Counted from the stretch's first letter, positions 31,430 through 43,677 are shown. The stretch: DNA of 64,000 bases from Deroplatys truncata (GCA_030765065.1 CM060975.1:161482993-161546992), one strand, 5' to 3'. Numbers and translations are program-made. Notes: generated from the sequence alone by a model not told the origin.

Positions 31430-33795
31430 ATTAAGCTCCTTTTCCAGAACTTCCAGAAATTTCAAAAGCTCTTTAGACAATATGACATAATCTTAGTCCC
31501 ACAAAACAAACAGAATGTCAGAAACCTCATAAAATCCAATAAGTTAGAAAAGATACCTCCATCCAAGAAACCAGGAATTTAAGGAATCATTCACTTTATC
31601 TTTAATAATATGAAATAGGTAGACAAATAAGTTTTGTAAGGATGGTTTATAGAAACTATATAAAATGGTGGGCAGAGAAAGTCATGTCAATGTGACACAT
31701 CAGATTTTTTACTTTCTCTACTACGTATAGTAAGTAGGGGAAGTATTGCATTCCACCCAAAAATTCGATACCGAGATTTCACCGGAAATACATGTTTTGA
31801 GACCTCCTGAATCCAAAAAAAATCTGATGTGTTACACTCACATGACTTTCTCTACTCTTGTACAATCTAATTTTACAAACGCCTATTCTCCATATGGTTC
31901 ATGTTAATCGAGATATCGAGATGTCAATCTTATTGGTAATTTTCTTGTAGATGCAAGGGAAATATGGTAGCTTTTAAGCGATAGTCAAATATTTTAACGC
32001 TGGTTGCTATGTGGCGCATTCCATTCTCTTTGCATGTCCAGGACATAAAAAATCTGATGTGTTACACTCACATGACTTTCTCTACTCTTATACAATCTAT
32101 TTTTACAAACGCCTATTCTCCATATGCTTTATATTAATCGAGATATCGAGATGTCAATCTTATTGCTAATTTTCTTGTAGATGCAAGGGGAATATGGTAG
32201 CTTTTAAGCGATGGTCAAATATTTTAACGCTGGTTGCTACGTGGCGCATTCCATTCTCTTTGCAAGTCCAGGACATAAAAAAATGAATAGCGAATTTGAG
32301 AAAAAGTATAAGTATTGGAAAATTTAAGGGAATAACAAGCAATATCTCGAAAACGGTTCACTCAACAAAAGAAATGTATATGACATAAGTTGTGTATTTT
32401 AACGAGATCTACATTTTTTGTGTAGTAAAATTTTGTCTATCTCTTATGGTTTACCAGTTATGCAAAAGTCGTTCACAATGAAGAATACTTTTGGAGACAT
32501 TCCCAGAAAATTCGAGATATACATTTCATTTCTCATGACATTATCTTAAACATATGATATTTTAATCAAAATCGTTAGAGCCATTTTTGAGAAAATTACA
32601 ATTTTCGAAAAATCTTCCATGTAAAGGGTAGTCTGGGGTGGGGGGATTTTCTTGAAAACCTTCGTGTCGCATCTCTGGAAGATACTGAACCTAAATACCA
32701 AGTTTGGTGTTTATCCGACTGTTCGTTTTTGAGTTATGCTGTTCACAGACACACACACAGACACACACACACACAGACACACAGACACACACACGGACAT
32801 GTTTCCAAAAATGCTTTTTTTGGATTCAGGAGATCTCAAAACATGTATTTCCGGTGAAATCTCGGTATCGAATTTTTGGGTGGAATGCAATACTTCCCCT
32901 ACTTACTATACGTAGTAGAGAAAGTAAAAGCATTTTTGGAAACATGTCCGTGTGTGTGTGTGTCTGTGAACAGCATAACTCAAAAACGAACAGTCGGATA
33001 AGCACCAAACTTGGTATTTAGGTTCAGTATCTTCCAGAGATGCGACACGAAGGTTTTCAAGAAAATCCCCCCACCCCAGACTACCCTTTACATGGGAGAT
33101 TTTTCGAAAATTTTAATTTTCTCAAAAATGGCTCTAACGATTTTGATTAAAATATCATATGTTTAAGATAATGTTATGAGAAATGAAATGTATATCTCGA
33201 ATTTTCTGGGAATGTCTCCAAAAGTATTCTTCATTGTGAACGACTTTTGCATAACTGGTAAACCATAAGAGATAGACAAAATTTTACTACACAAAAAATG
33301 TAGATCGTGTTAAAATATACAACTTATGTCATATACATTTTTTTAGTTGAGTGAATCATTTTCGAGATATTGCTTGTTATTTCCTTAAATTTTCCAATAC
33401 TTATACTTTTTCTCAAATGCGTTATTCATTTTTTTTTGTCCTGGACATGCAAAGAGAATGGAATGTGCCACATAGCAACCAGCGTTAAAATATTTGACTA
33501 TCGCTTAAAAGCTACCATATTCCCCTTGCTTCTACAAGAAAATTACCAATAAAATTGACATCTCGATATCTCGATTAACAGGAAGCATATGGAGAATAAG
33601 CGTTTATAAAAATAGTTTGTACAAGAGTAGAGAAAGTCATGTGAGTGTAACACATCAGATTTTTTATCTACTGGATCATGTTAATCAAAATAACCATTGC
33701 AGAAAGAGTTTTACTACAGATTTTATTGAGATACAAGCAAGATACAGGAAACTGAATCAATTGTCAGATGTTTAAAAGCTGGTGGCTATATGCTC
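31430..33795. repeat. R1 repeat cluster with orientation switches
   Basis: From left to right: an old plus-strand 3' end (to 31708); a 110-bp plus-strand 5' stub (31711-31820, starting ACTTTCTCTACTACG); a minus-strand 3' module (31823-32045); a full minus-strand copy (32053-32925, ending CGTAGTAGAGAAAGT); a plus-strand copy lacking its first 110 bases (32926-33665, starting at GCATTTTTGGAAACATG); and a decayed minus-strand piece (33668-33795). The stub at 31711 is just the part that the copy at 32926 lacks, so the minus-strand block may have inserted into one plus-strand copy, splitting it. Confidence 0.75.
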
Positions 33796-34320
33796 GCCTT
33801 TAAATTCCATACCTTGGGCTCCAATGTTGTACTGCCACATTCGGCCCTGGCTGTGCATATGTGGTCCACTACTACCTTCTCAGATGTCTTATTGCTAGCA
33901 TTCTCTCTACATCGTTTCACTGATGTAACCAGCAAAATCTATGACATAGCTTCTCAAGATAGACCAAGGTGCCCTCCGGTAGCGCTGGCACCTTGAGAGC
34001 TTCCTTCACCTTGCTCCTAGGGAAGTTTCGGCATTTCACCTTGATTTTCCCATCTGCAACTTTCCATACTCTCAAGTCACCATTCCTGACTTCCAGGGAG
34101 CCCCAGGGCACACAATAGCTCTCTTAAATTGGGCTTTTGGTGACCATATCCGCCTACACATCATTTGCCAGATTCTTTATCTATTAAGATCAGCCCTATA
34201 TCTTGGTCCTCCAGCAGCTCCTTCCTCAAGATCTCTTCATCCCATCTAATTGAGGCTTGTATGGTGACTGGACGTAAGGCCAAAGCACCGTCCTTCATCT
34301 CTAACCTCAAGCACTAACCA
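33795..34320 (-). pseudogene. Integrase N-terminal region remnant of Ty3/gypsy polyprotein
   Basis: Decayed frames show TIQASIRWDEEILRKELLED with DIGLILIDKESGK (about 34275-34170), the link from RNase H to integrase. Then RNFPRSKVKEALKVPALPEG and TLVYLEKLCHRFCWLHQ (about 34020-33920) occupy the place of the HHCC zinc-binding domain, and NVAVQHWSPRYGI (about 33845-33800) the start of the core. The zinc ligands are partly lost. Confidence 0.55.
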
Positions 34321-34377
34321 GCTTTCTGTACACAGTCTTTGAGAGAGTGCTTTTGCGTTAGAATAATATCTTCCTAC

Positions 34378-34743
34378 TCAGTGCAACGAGATAAAGTTGT
34401 ACTGCAGCTGTTGGACCCAGCAGACCTTCTGTCCTTCCCAGTTTTTAAAGCCCAACAACCAGTTTAGGGTCACATGGTCATTTTGGAGGTGAAACTCCTG
34501 TCTGTAAAAGTACTTGTGGAACTGCTTTAAGATCTTCATAACTGCCAACAACTCCCACTTTGTCATGCAATAATCCCTTTTGGACTTGGATGAGGTTCTA
34601 CTGAAGCAGGCCAGACTCTGTCTTCCCCATACTGCTCTTGCAAAAGGATAATTCCTGGGCTCTCGAATTCCTCTTATGCTTCTGGTCTTCATGACCGCTA
34701 TTCGGTTATCTATTTCCTTTCCTTTGCTAGCAGGACACAGCAA
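34378..34743 (-). pseudogene. RNase H domain remnant of Ty3/gypsy polyprotein
   Basis: A frame of 121 codons contains QSLACFSRTSSKSKRDYCM, then TKWELLAVMKILKQFHKYFY, then RQEFHLQNDHVTLNWLLGFK and WVQQLQYNF. This is the usual 'SR.L...ErnY..T.rELLAvv..l..FrhYL.G..F.l.TDH..L.WL' order. The catalytic Glu of ELLA and the Asp of (T)DH are kept (N-D-H here). The start is not a true gene start; the frame is part of a longer polyprotein. Confidence 0.75.
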
Positions 34744-35262
34744 GGTGGCTGCCTGATCAGCTGAGTATCACTTTTTCATACTGCCATATTTTTTTTTTTC
34801 TGACAGGCTGAATATGCCCTGAAATTAGGTGAACAGGTTAAGGACTTCCTCTTGCTTTGGGAAAGATTCTCAGTCATTTTGACAAGATTACCCAGTCGCC
34901 TATCCATTTCCTTGGTGTTGTATCAGCTCTCTGTGTCTTTGGCTACAATTTTATAAAGCCAGATGGTTCACAATTCTCCAGATCAGTCTTGCTAGCAGCT
35001 CCTAGTCCCAGTTGATGGCATTAAGCACCTTCGCCAGGATAGTCTCCCAAGTCAAAAGTAGTGTCCTTAGCAATCTACACCCCATCTTGGGGTCTTCCAT
35101 CCAGAAACATGTTCTCCACTTTACCACCTTATTTCCCCCTGCTTAAACCTATTCCCACACTGCCAGTAAGAGCCTTAAGCAACCACTCCCAATGGTTTAA
35201 CAGGATCTCATTTCAGCCTAGGTATAATGTGCAATGCCTGCATCCACCTTGACATCAAAATA

Positions 35263-35490
35263 CTATAGGACATCCAAGCCCTCAATGCTGGCAATGAACA
35301 CCCATCGTTCTAGCCTGTTACTGCCAAGGTCAACAGCTTCCCCTGTTGCTGGCAGAGTTTTGCCCAAGGTGGTTAGTAGCCTACTTATAGTGCCTAACCG
35401 CATTCTCTTGGATAGTCTTTGCACCACATCAGGCCTAGCAATGGTTAGTGATGCCCCCATATCAACTAGCACTTTACAGAGATGATCCTG
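35263..35490 (-). pseudogene. Retropepsin-like protease remnant
   Basis: An open frame of 69 codons begins LVDMGASLTIARPDVVQRL, the active-site loop of Ty3/gypsy proteases (normally L-V-D-T/S-G-A). Thr is replaced by Met after the catalytic Asp, which argues against activity. GAVDLG-like text about 45 residues later fits the flap and following strands. The frame is closed by a stop at 35263. Confidence 0.65.
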
Positions 35491-35644
35491 AATTCACCCA
35501 TGTGCTATCAGATCATCCTCATCACTTTCAGCACTGAGAACTCTAATTCAAATACATCACAATTACTAACTTCTGCATACAAATTCTTTAGAGAAAGTCA
35601 TTGCAATTTAAAGCATAAACAAGCATAATTAGACTATTATTATT

Positions 35645-35676
<32 letters not shown>

Positions 35677-35952
35677 TGCATTATCCAAAATTATTTAATA
35701 ACATGGTATGGATTTGTTAATGCAGTTTGTCACAGTCCAATTAAATGTCATGAAATACTTATTAGTACCACTTTAGTCCAGTCATTGCAGTTTATATGAA
35801 TTTATTAGTTCATGATTAAATCCTTAAAACCATAAATGTCAAAATTCTGAATTTCACCAAAAATGGACTGTTTTCTCCTGCACTCTTCAAATGTGTCTGC
35901 CAGAAAGTGAACACAAGTGATTTATAAGAAGCAGTGCTTATTAAAACTGCTG

Positions 35953-36022
<70 letters not shown>

Positions 36023-36545
36023 CAGGCAGGAAACGGTTCTCCAAAGATACAGTATCTATAGGAGAATTTGGTTATCCTCATAATAAATATTGAAAATTAC
36101 ATTTTGTTATGCAAACATCCGTTTTTCACTTCACTTTACAGTTTAGCAAAGGCAGTTGCTAATCAGGATGCAGTGTAAGCAGGAACCCATGTATTTTATT
36201 GAAGCAGTTTTTTGTTGCAATCGTCTACAACATTAAACATATATTCTAGTTCACAAGTTCATTATACTGGCTAACAAGTGCAAAATTGAAATTTTATAGG
36301 ATTGGAGAGTAGTGAGTATGTGAGCAGACTAAGCAGATTTCTGCTGCATATAGCATTAAAAAATGGTATCTACCTGTGAACTTTAAGTAAACTAATCCCA
36401 GGCTTATGGTTCAGACTGCAATCAGTCTTTTACTGTGGATGCCTCTAGAGCACGTTAAAAAAATGCATGGTTTTTGTTCGTTTAAATGTGTTTTATAATA
36501 GCAGTTGTTCCTAATTTCCTAAACTGTATCCTGGATAATGAACAT
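35491..36545. repeat. Microsatellites (ATC/TTA)n and (TA)n in otherwise unassigned DNA
   Basis: A TTA tract turning into (ATC)n at about 35636-35677 and a pure (TA)n at about 35957-36017. No coding similarity or element ends were seen around them. Confidence 0.6.
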
Positions 36546-36762
36546 CAGTGGTTCTCAAATTTTGTACTTCACATACCCCTGTTTTACTGTGGATAATTCT
36601 GCACCCCTTGAATAATGTAAGATGGAAAGAAAGATGATAACCCAGTATGCAGGGAATGTAAACTTGATTTGGCAACATTGGCTATTGCTGCCAATGACAT
36701 GCCCTCCCTGTCAAACTACAGTGCCATCTCCTCAAGGGCAAGCCCACAGTTTGAGAATGTTG
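36546..36762. mobile_element. Small hAT-type MITE
   Basis: The left end CAGTGGTTCTCAAATTTTG and the right end (inverted: CAACATTCTCAAACTGTGGG) share the CAGTGGTTCTCAAA-type terminus common to many hAT MITEs. The 8-bp flanks ATGAACAT and ACCCACAT agree at five positions, which fits a decayed 8-bp target duplication. Length is 217 bp, non-coding. Confidence 0.5.
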
Positions 36763-36769
36763 ACCCACA

Positions 36770-37214
36770 TGAACGTCCTCCATTGCAAACCTCTATTCAA
36801 AACTGCCGAAATTCCCACAATCGCTAACTTATATGTATATGATGTTTTAGTTTATATTAAAGAAAATGTAGATATGCACACAAAAATAAATGAAATACAT
36901 ACATATCAAACAAGAAATAATAACAAAATAGAAATGCCTTTTCAGAGACTCCAGAAAACAGCTAAATTTTATAAAACCATTGGAATTCAATTATATAACA
37001 GCTTGCCCATTGAAATAAAAAAATTGCAGTTTAAATAGATTTAAAGACAGAATGTATAAATGGCTGATAGAATATCCATGCTATAGTGTACATGAATGTC
37101 AAAAAGAATTGTGTCAGATGTCTTGTACATAGTTTATAAGTATAATTTTTAAGCTCTATTTAGGATATAGGACAAAGTCTATTGTAATTTATGTAATTAC
37201 CTAATGACGGATAA

Positions 37215-37279
<65 letters not shown>

Positions 37280-37285
37280 GTCATG
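36770..37285 (+). mobile_element. 5'-truncated LINE 3' end with (TTA)n tail
   Basis: The C-terminal coding piece ends at TAG near 37131. A short untranslated region containing TAATGACGGATAAA leads into a (TTA)n tract (37215-37279). A simple-repeat 3' end after such a motif is typical of CR1/Jockey-group LINEs. Confidence 0.65.
36780..37131 (+). pseudogene. C-terminus of a CR1/Jockey-group LINE polyprotein
   Basis: CKPLFKTAEIPTIANLYVYD, then HTYQTRNNNKIEMPFQRLQK, FYKTIGIQLYNSLPIEIKKL and, after a one-base shift, RFKDRMYKWLIEYPCYSVHE. The block order 'slYi.e...f......H.Y.TR....l..P........s..y.gi.lyN.LP.eik....k.FK..l...L....yys..E' is the known C-terminal tail of these LINEs. The upstream ATG at 36622 lies in the neighbouring MITE, so the 138-codon open frame there is a chance fusion. 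Confidence 0.7.
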
Positions 37286-38305
37286 CCAAAAGTGACAATT
37301 ATTTTCAAAATGTTTACTTTTCACGTTTTTGTTCAAAGTTACAAAACTGATTATGTATAGTAGCTGAATAGCGAAAGGTCAGTAAATCTTCATAATCTAA
37401 AAGTTATTTTTGAGAGAGTTCATTAAGTTTAACTTGTGTCCATTTAAGCATTTTCTTGATATGCAGACATTTTGCTTGTATGCAATATGTTTGAATGAGT
37501 AATAAATTCTTCACTGTAGTGAATGAAATGCTTCATTTTTAGTTCCTAAATGTTGAACAAAGCTCAATCATGTAATCAGTAGTAACCAGTAACTTCATAC
37601 TCATTTATGGGTAGAACAGGTTTTATAGAGTTTATGTATTTTAATATGAATTTCTCACTATGTTGCTCTTACCTGTGCTGAACATTTGGCAATGATGTCA
37701 TTCATTACATTTGGATTTTATTCCATACGGAATATCTAAATACTCAAGAGCCGGGTAGGATTCCATATGATTTGCATCCCTTTTTTCCCTGGTGACAAAG
37801 AGCAACATGATGGCTGAACAATGCCAATTCTGTACAAATGCTTTACCATACATTCATGCCCTGTCAGTTACCCAAATGCTTCTGCAGATGGTTTCTTGGA
37901 AAAAGCATTGCCTGGCAGTATATTTTCCCCCAGTGTTGTCCTCTTGAATTTTCTTCTTTATGCCTTCTTACTTGTCAGAAGTAATTTTAATCACTCATTT
38001 GACAAAGTTGTAGGAAAGTTTTCCAAGAAGTCAATGTATAGCTAAGCCAAAGCACCTGGTTTCTCATTTCCCAGTGCAGTACATTGTGAGCATTCCACTA
38101 CCTATTTCATGTTTCAAGTTTTCAGAAGAGCGGCTATAGGGAAGTGACACTCCCTCATCCAGTGGTTCTAACCACTGTAGTTGGCCTGCTCATAGTGCTA
38201 ACCCTCCTATTGCAAGTCTGTGAGATCTTTAGGTTGGAATGACATTATTTCTCCTTGCTTATGGCAGTCTCTTCTGACTAAACTTTGGGTTGAGGCTGCA
38301 GAAAC

Positions 38306-38363
<58 letters not shown>

Positions 38364-38690
38364 AGATTAATTGATCTCCAATTGCATTTAAATATTTTTG
38401 GTTTTATTTTTAAAAGAGGCATATAAATACCTAACTACTTCATAGAAATACACAGACTGTATGTATACTATTAAGTACACTGTATATCAAAATGATTTGT
38501 AAGACATGAACTTTCTTGCTACTAATTAAGTTTTCCGAGTTCAGATTGTTTCTGAAAGGAACATCAATGTCTTTCAGCATTAAATTCACAGTAAATTTGA
38601 TATGTTTAAATATAGATTCATAATGCAGTTATTCCTTGCAAATATATGTTCTATGTCCAAGTAGCCATTTCTAACAAAATCATGTTTTAA
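37286..38690. repeat. No gene seen; (TTA)n tract at 38307-38362
   Basis: Unassigned sequence. The (TTA)n tract resembles the tail at 37215, and the 180 bases before it (from TCCAGTGGTTCTAACCACTG, about 38158) may be the 3' end of a SINE or LINE that I do not recognise. Confidence 0.4.
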
Positions 38691-38713
38691 AATTGAGTTG
38701 TGTTGTTTTACAG

Positions 38714-38761
38714 CATATAGCTTCAGAAGAACTGTATCCTGCTGAGCCCTCTCTGCTCCAG
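38714..38761 (+). other. Candidate 48-bp exon (very weak)
   Basis: TTGTGTTGTTTTACAG precedes a 48-base segment open in one frame (HIASEELYPAEPSLLQ) that ends CTCCAG/GTATCCG. The acceptor is good and the donor moderate. The phase does not join to the candidate at 6488-6536, and the peptide is not recognised. Confidence 0.15.
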
Positions 38762-39434
38762 GTATCCGTTAAGTACTTTAAGGGAAGACAGGAAAACTCC
38801 AGCATGGACACTGCTAGCCCAGCAGAGTTCAAAGTACACCTGTTATGCAAGTTTTATGTTGTCATTGCTGTTGTTTCCATGGCAGATGGAGGTGAATCAC
38901 CTCATCATGGTCTGGCATCAGTATAGTTACTCAAGATTTATTAGCTGAATATATTTAAATTATTAAATATTAAATAAATACAAACCTTTATGTGTTTTTC
39001 ATATGAGTTTTTTTATTTTCCCAAGTTTTAGTTAAACACTGTATTGTAAAAACAGTTATTGAAAGAATAAAACAGGTACTTGTACAGTTTTCAGGAGTAT
39101 TTTTCCTGTTATCTGGATTTCTGACTGTGATATAAAGATATTGATGTACATGAACAGTCATGATCATTCCCGTCACCTCGTCAGCTACAGGTAGTTGAAC
39201 CAGGCAACCGTGACATACTTTCCTCAGTGTGCAGAACATTGTTGTTGGTCATTCTGGTCTGATGCCCTTCCAAGAGATTCTGTATTCCATAATGCAGATT
39301 AGGCCTTAGGAGTAAACCAGTGCTCAAGGATGAAGGCTGAATCAACAATGCTGGAAGTATTTGCATTTGGACTAATTTGTCACTGTTGAGTGAATTTAGT
39401 AATTCTAGACAGCATCCTTTTCAGAAAACAAAAA

Positions 39435-39483
<49 letters not shown>

Positions 39484-42430
39484 GGCATCTGCCACAAAGA
39501 ATATCTTCAATTATGATAGTTTATTTTATGGTATGACAGTGTGTTCATTCAGAATGAAATGATTCAATTTCTTGCTTTGATTCATATGCTTTCTTTGAGA
39601 ACTTAAAATGGTGTTTTCAGCTAAGGCAAACTCTTTTGCATCTTGTATATATTTAAAAATTTACTGATAAGATAAAAATCTAATGTGCGCATATTTCTGT
39701 TATGTTTTGAGACATATTTAAGTTTTTTGTTTAAAACTTAACAAATTGTAAAAATGGTAAAAAAGTTATTAACAAATTTAATTTACAAATGTACTTTTAT
39801 TTCATGTAAATAAACATTTTAAGGCACAGATTTAGCAAAATGGCTCTATACTAGAGCAAAACACCTGCTGACCTTCTTTGAAATGTACCTACTCTTCTTG
39901 AAAAAAGATTCAGATACAAGTGAGTCTTAATGTTAGACCAAGTCATTTTCCTATTTAAAATAACTGTGCTTATGCTATTACGTTTGTATACTAATTTGCT
40001 AGTAAATAATTTAAGAGAAATCATATTTGAATTTAAGGCTTTTTCTTTTCCTTGCATAAGTATCACAGAACAAAGGTTATAGTTAGCGGGGTTTCCCTTC
40101 CAAAGGACCATAGGTACAGCAGAACAAAACAGTTATGCCAGGCTCAGATCAATACATCAAAGCTACTTTTGTTGAAATGGAGGTGTTTTTGTTTGTACAG
40201 AAAGCAAATGGCAGTGTTACTTTTTCTTAAAGCAAAAGCATTTCTGCTTATAGTATTGCAGTCAGTATGAATGTCTGTTCAAGTACATTTCATCACGAGC
40301 TTTTGATAGTAGTTTTGGTATTTTGGTCTGCATCTGGTCCAAGTATCATTTTATTCATAAAGACCCAGCCTAGGAGCAAATTCCAAAGTGTTATGTTTTT
40401 AGAATACAAACAATGATGTACCAACATGTTTGCAATAGTATTGTGATCTACATTATTCGCTGTATGGACAAAGTTGAATTATGTAGCTCCTCTTGCAATT
40501 AAGTCTCATCTTACCTTTGATATTCTTTTGTGAATATTGTTAATGTCTCTAAAAGAAAGGTAAAACTTTTGAAACCTATGGAAATAATTTCATTCACTTG
40601 TAATAATAGTTGAGCTTCACCAGCTGTATGCTAAAGTGCAAGTTAATCAGTTGCATGAAGCACAACTGTTATCAAACACCAAGTTTTTATATTAGACAAA
40701 CCAGTTACAAAATACATTTTGCAGCACTCTAATGTAATCTCAAGTGCTACAAAGCACATTCTGCAACTAGTTACAATGCACCTACTAAAGGAGGTGTGAT
40801 AAACTGATTCACTTGTTTCTGATTGGCCCCATGTTCACATGTGTCTAATATTCTAATATCCAAATACCAAGTAAACAACAATTTTGGCTCATCTCTTCTT
40901 TTACTTTTATGTATACATTTAACATCTTTTAACTAGAGGGTCATATCAGGCAGTGAGTGGAAGTATGAAACAAGTGCATAAATTAGCTTGAGGATCTGAA
41001 ATACTAAAGCTACCCGGCTTTTGTCCTAACAACTGAGGAAAAACGTGTGCCTTTTGGATGCTAGAACTTCATTATTTCCCATGGTAACACACACAAAAAA
41101 AAAAAAAAACCAGCTGAATTAATCAAACAATAGTTTTGTGTATTTGAATGATGAAAAGGAGCACACCTCATTGTAATCATATAAAAACGCCATAAATAAT
41201 TAGTCAGAAAAGCTATGCGTATAAACATATTATGCAACATTTTCTACAAATGTTATTAGTTGATGTATTAAGTTATGACTTCATACTCCATTGCATTGTT
41301 GAAGATAGTAATTAAGATAGTATAAATTATTCTCTATGTTGAACCTAAGATTTGTAATGTACCAAGTTTCATAGGTACAACTGTTCCTTACTGAGAAGGT
41401 AACATAGAACAACAATTTTGAAAAGTTGAAAGTTTGCTTCAGGTTAGCCCAAATTTTGGATTAGCATGAAGGTTATATTCCAATGCAGAAAATACCAGAA
41501 ACATTTTGGTTAGGTTTTGGAATTAATTTAAGCGTAGCATATTGGTTGTATGTTTTATTAGCAATTAATTGAGATGTTAGTGTCTCTTCCAGTTCTTAAT
41601 TTCGCATTTGTTTTGCAGAAGTGTGATTAATCTGGATATTATATTAAGCAGCAAGTTTCTGAAAATATATAAAATTTACTTTTTGGATGCAGTTTAAGCA
41701 CAGTATTACCAAATGATTCTTCCAAATAAGGCAATATTGAATATATTAGCAATCACTGTATTAAATGAAACTCAAATATGGCACTTGTCAGCAATCACAC
41801 TTTTCTACCCAAAGGTAGATCCTTCACATAAACTCCATATTCTCCATACTGTTTCTGCTTTCACCTTCATCTCTGCATTTAAACTATACAGGGTTGAAGG
41901 GGTAGAAGGGTATTGCTTAAAATAATATACAGGGTATACTGAGTATATGATTGTAGTAACAATTTTGTTTCTATCTGATCAATAGATATGCCGTAAAAAG
42001 TATTTTATGTTTTAATTTCATCATATCTTTAGTTTGTGATGCCTTTGAATATCTGCTATATACTTGCTAACTTTTACAGTTTTCTGGGTAAATTTAAGCT
42101 GTTATGTATTTTTACCACAGATATGACAAATCAAGGTAAAAAAGTAATTAGTAAAATTTTATTTGAATAGAAGCATAATTCATTTGAGGCTAATCTTAAT
42201 TTCTATTGCATTACTTTGTAATTTGTTGGTGATATAATGCAAGACTTCTTGCTAGCTTTAGATTACAGCCTGAATGGATGGCACAAATTGGTATACAGTG
42301 CTATGATAGGCCAGAACTTATCCTAGCATGTATTCTTTGTTACCATCTTGGTTCCCCTTCACTGGACTGCAACAAATGCAAACATGGGATTTAAAATTTG
42401 ATTAAGCCACTAGTGACATGTACCATGGCA
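38762..42430. repeat. Largely featureless; (TA)n at 39436-39481
   Basis: About 3.7 kb without recognisable coding similarity, tRNA boxes or terminal repeats. A pure (TA)n tract lies at 39436-39481 and a short poly-A at about 41094-41109. Short frames here lack motifs. It could be intronic or intergenic. Confidence 0.45.
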
Positions 42431-42620
42431 ACCAACTCACATGTAGTGTTGTGCCGGCAGTTGCCATGATAGCTCAGCTGGTTAGGGCAACTGGAAGGAA
42501 ATTGGAAGATTCATGGTTCAAATCCTGACATTGAATTTTTCAGTCTGATTCTGTCTTTCCAATCTGTCCTACATGCAGCTTGTGTCAAAGAACAGTTAGG
42601 TACCATTAGCAGGAAACTTG
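42431..42620 (+). repeat. tRNA-headed repeat (same family as 27560-28680), single copy
   Basis: The head TTGCCATGATAGCTCAGCTG (about 42465) and GGTTCAAATCCTG (about 42513) are followed by TTGAATTTTTCAGTCTGATT and CTTGTGTCAAAGAACAGTTA, matching the body start of the tandem units. A partial upstream body (GGATTTAAAATTTG) precedes it. Confidence 0.6.
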
Positions 42621-42709
42621 TTTTAGTACTTACATACCTGAGTTTCTAAACAAAAATAAAGTAGGTAGAATTCATCCTCTTTGTATGCTATTTACTAAAT
42701 GCTAGTTTA

Positions 42710-42860
42710 AGTCAAGTGGTCAGCACTCTGGCTTCTCAACCCAGAGGTCTAGGATTTGGTTCCCAGCTGGTGTGGGTGAATTTTTCTTTCATGAGAATTA
42801 TTCCCTACCCATTGCAGAGTTTAAAAGTGTGAAGGTGAGTGTTTCCTAACAAAAATGATT
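42710..42860 (+). repeat. tRNA-headed SINE of another family
   Basis: TCAAGTGGTCAGCACTCTGG (A-box region) and, about 40 bases on, GGATTTGGTTCCC (diverged B box), then a body with GGTGTGGGTGAATTTTTC. It is closest in layout to the remnant at 6575. Ends are unclear. Confidence 0.45.
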
Positions 42861-43344
42861 CAAATAAAAGTTAAAGACCTATAGTCAATCAGTTACAAAT
42901 TCCAGCAATTGTTTCTAAAGTCAAAGCCTATGATATGGCCATATATGATAAAGGGGATTAAAAATGAAACAGCAACAACAACAAAAACTACTGGAAATGG
43001 TGCTATTGCATATGACATTTATTACTCTAAAACTCTTCAAAACATACCTGTTTTCTAAACTGAATACATGGCATCAGGTGCATAGCTAGGCTGGTGCAAT
43101 TGGTACACTGCACCAGGGCACCCACAGACCCCCAATAAAAGTGGAGCTCCTATTCAAAAAATTCTGTAACAAAATACACATCAAACAAAAATTAATTAAA
43201 GTTATTCCATATTATTTCTGCAATTATATGCAAGAGAATTATTTTGAAAAATCAAATGTACTGACGGAACAGTTATTAAGTGAATGGGCATTCACACCGT
43301 GTCTGCCATATCAGGATGTTTACACACTTGGCAGTCAGCTGAGC

Positions 43345-43677
43345 GACATGTCCAACTGAAATGAAAGCTTGGATGGATAGGAAATTTTCTTAGAGTGGTT
43401 CCACAATAAATTCGTACCAGCCGTGAAAAAAGAACTCAAGAAAAGTAAACTTCCATTAAATTCCATCCTCCTACTTGTCAATGCATCCAGTCATCCCTCA
43501 GATTTGTCTGAAATCAAGCACTATATGAGCTGTTTTTCTTCCACTAACGTGTATCAGGGTATACTGGAATCTCTTAAGCGCTGCTACCGACATGCACTCC
43601 TTGCTCCTTGCTAGATGAATGTGAAAATGATACTGCTCAGGAAATGCTAAAACCGTGGAATGATTATTCACATACAC
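43345..43677 (+). pseudogene. Pogo/Tigger-type transposase fragment (DDE_1)
   Basis: Plus-strand frames read AWMDR (or, one frame over, a stop), then IFLEWFHNKFVPAVKKELKK, LPLNSILLLVNASSHPSDLS, and VYQGILESLKRCYRHALL. This is the 'W.....f..W......P......l......lLllDNa..Hp........n......lPp.tt...QP.D.gvi...K..Yr' order of pogo, Tigger and jerky-like transposases. The catalytic Asp of LLLDN is Val here, so the copy is dead. Only about 100 residues of a roughly 500-residue protein remain. The fragment is interrupted on the right by the hAT element at 43678. Confidence 0.75.

Larger units (their letters stand above)
33795..35490 (-). mobile_element. Ty3/gypsy retrotransposon fragment (protease, RNase H, integrase)
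   Basis: Minus-strand reading gives, in polyprotein order, an aspartic protease (35490-35263), a decayed stretch with most of the reverse transcriptase missing (35260-34750), RNase H (34743-34378) and the integrase N-terminal zinc-binding region (34320-33795), where the block stops. No LTRs were recognised at either end. Heavily mutated. Confidence 0.75.

Noticed and set aside
34111-35500. A recently active Ty3/gypsy element
   Set aside because: The protease active-site loop is altered, the reverse transcriptase is largely absent, and stops are frequent.
35957-36017. Long (TA)n tracts (also 27483-27526, 39436-39481) as cruciform or origin-like elements
   Set aside because: Pure microsatellites are common in AT-rich animal genomes, and nothing around them supports a special role.
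36622-37038. A 138-codon intact gene
   Set aside because: The first 50 codons lie in a hAT-type MITE and flanking DNA, the remainder is the LINE C-terminus, and the true LINE frame shifts after it.
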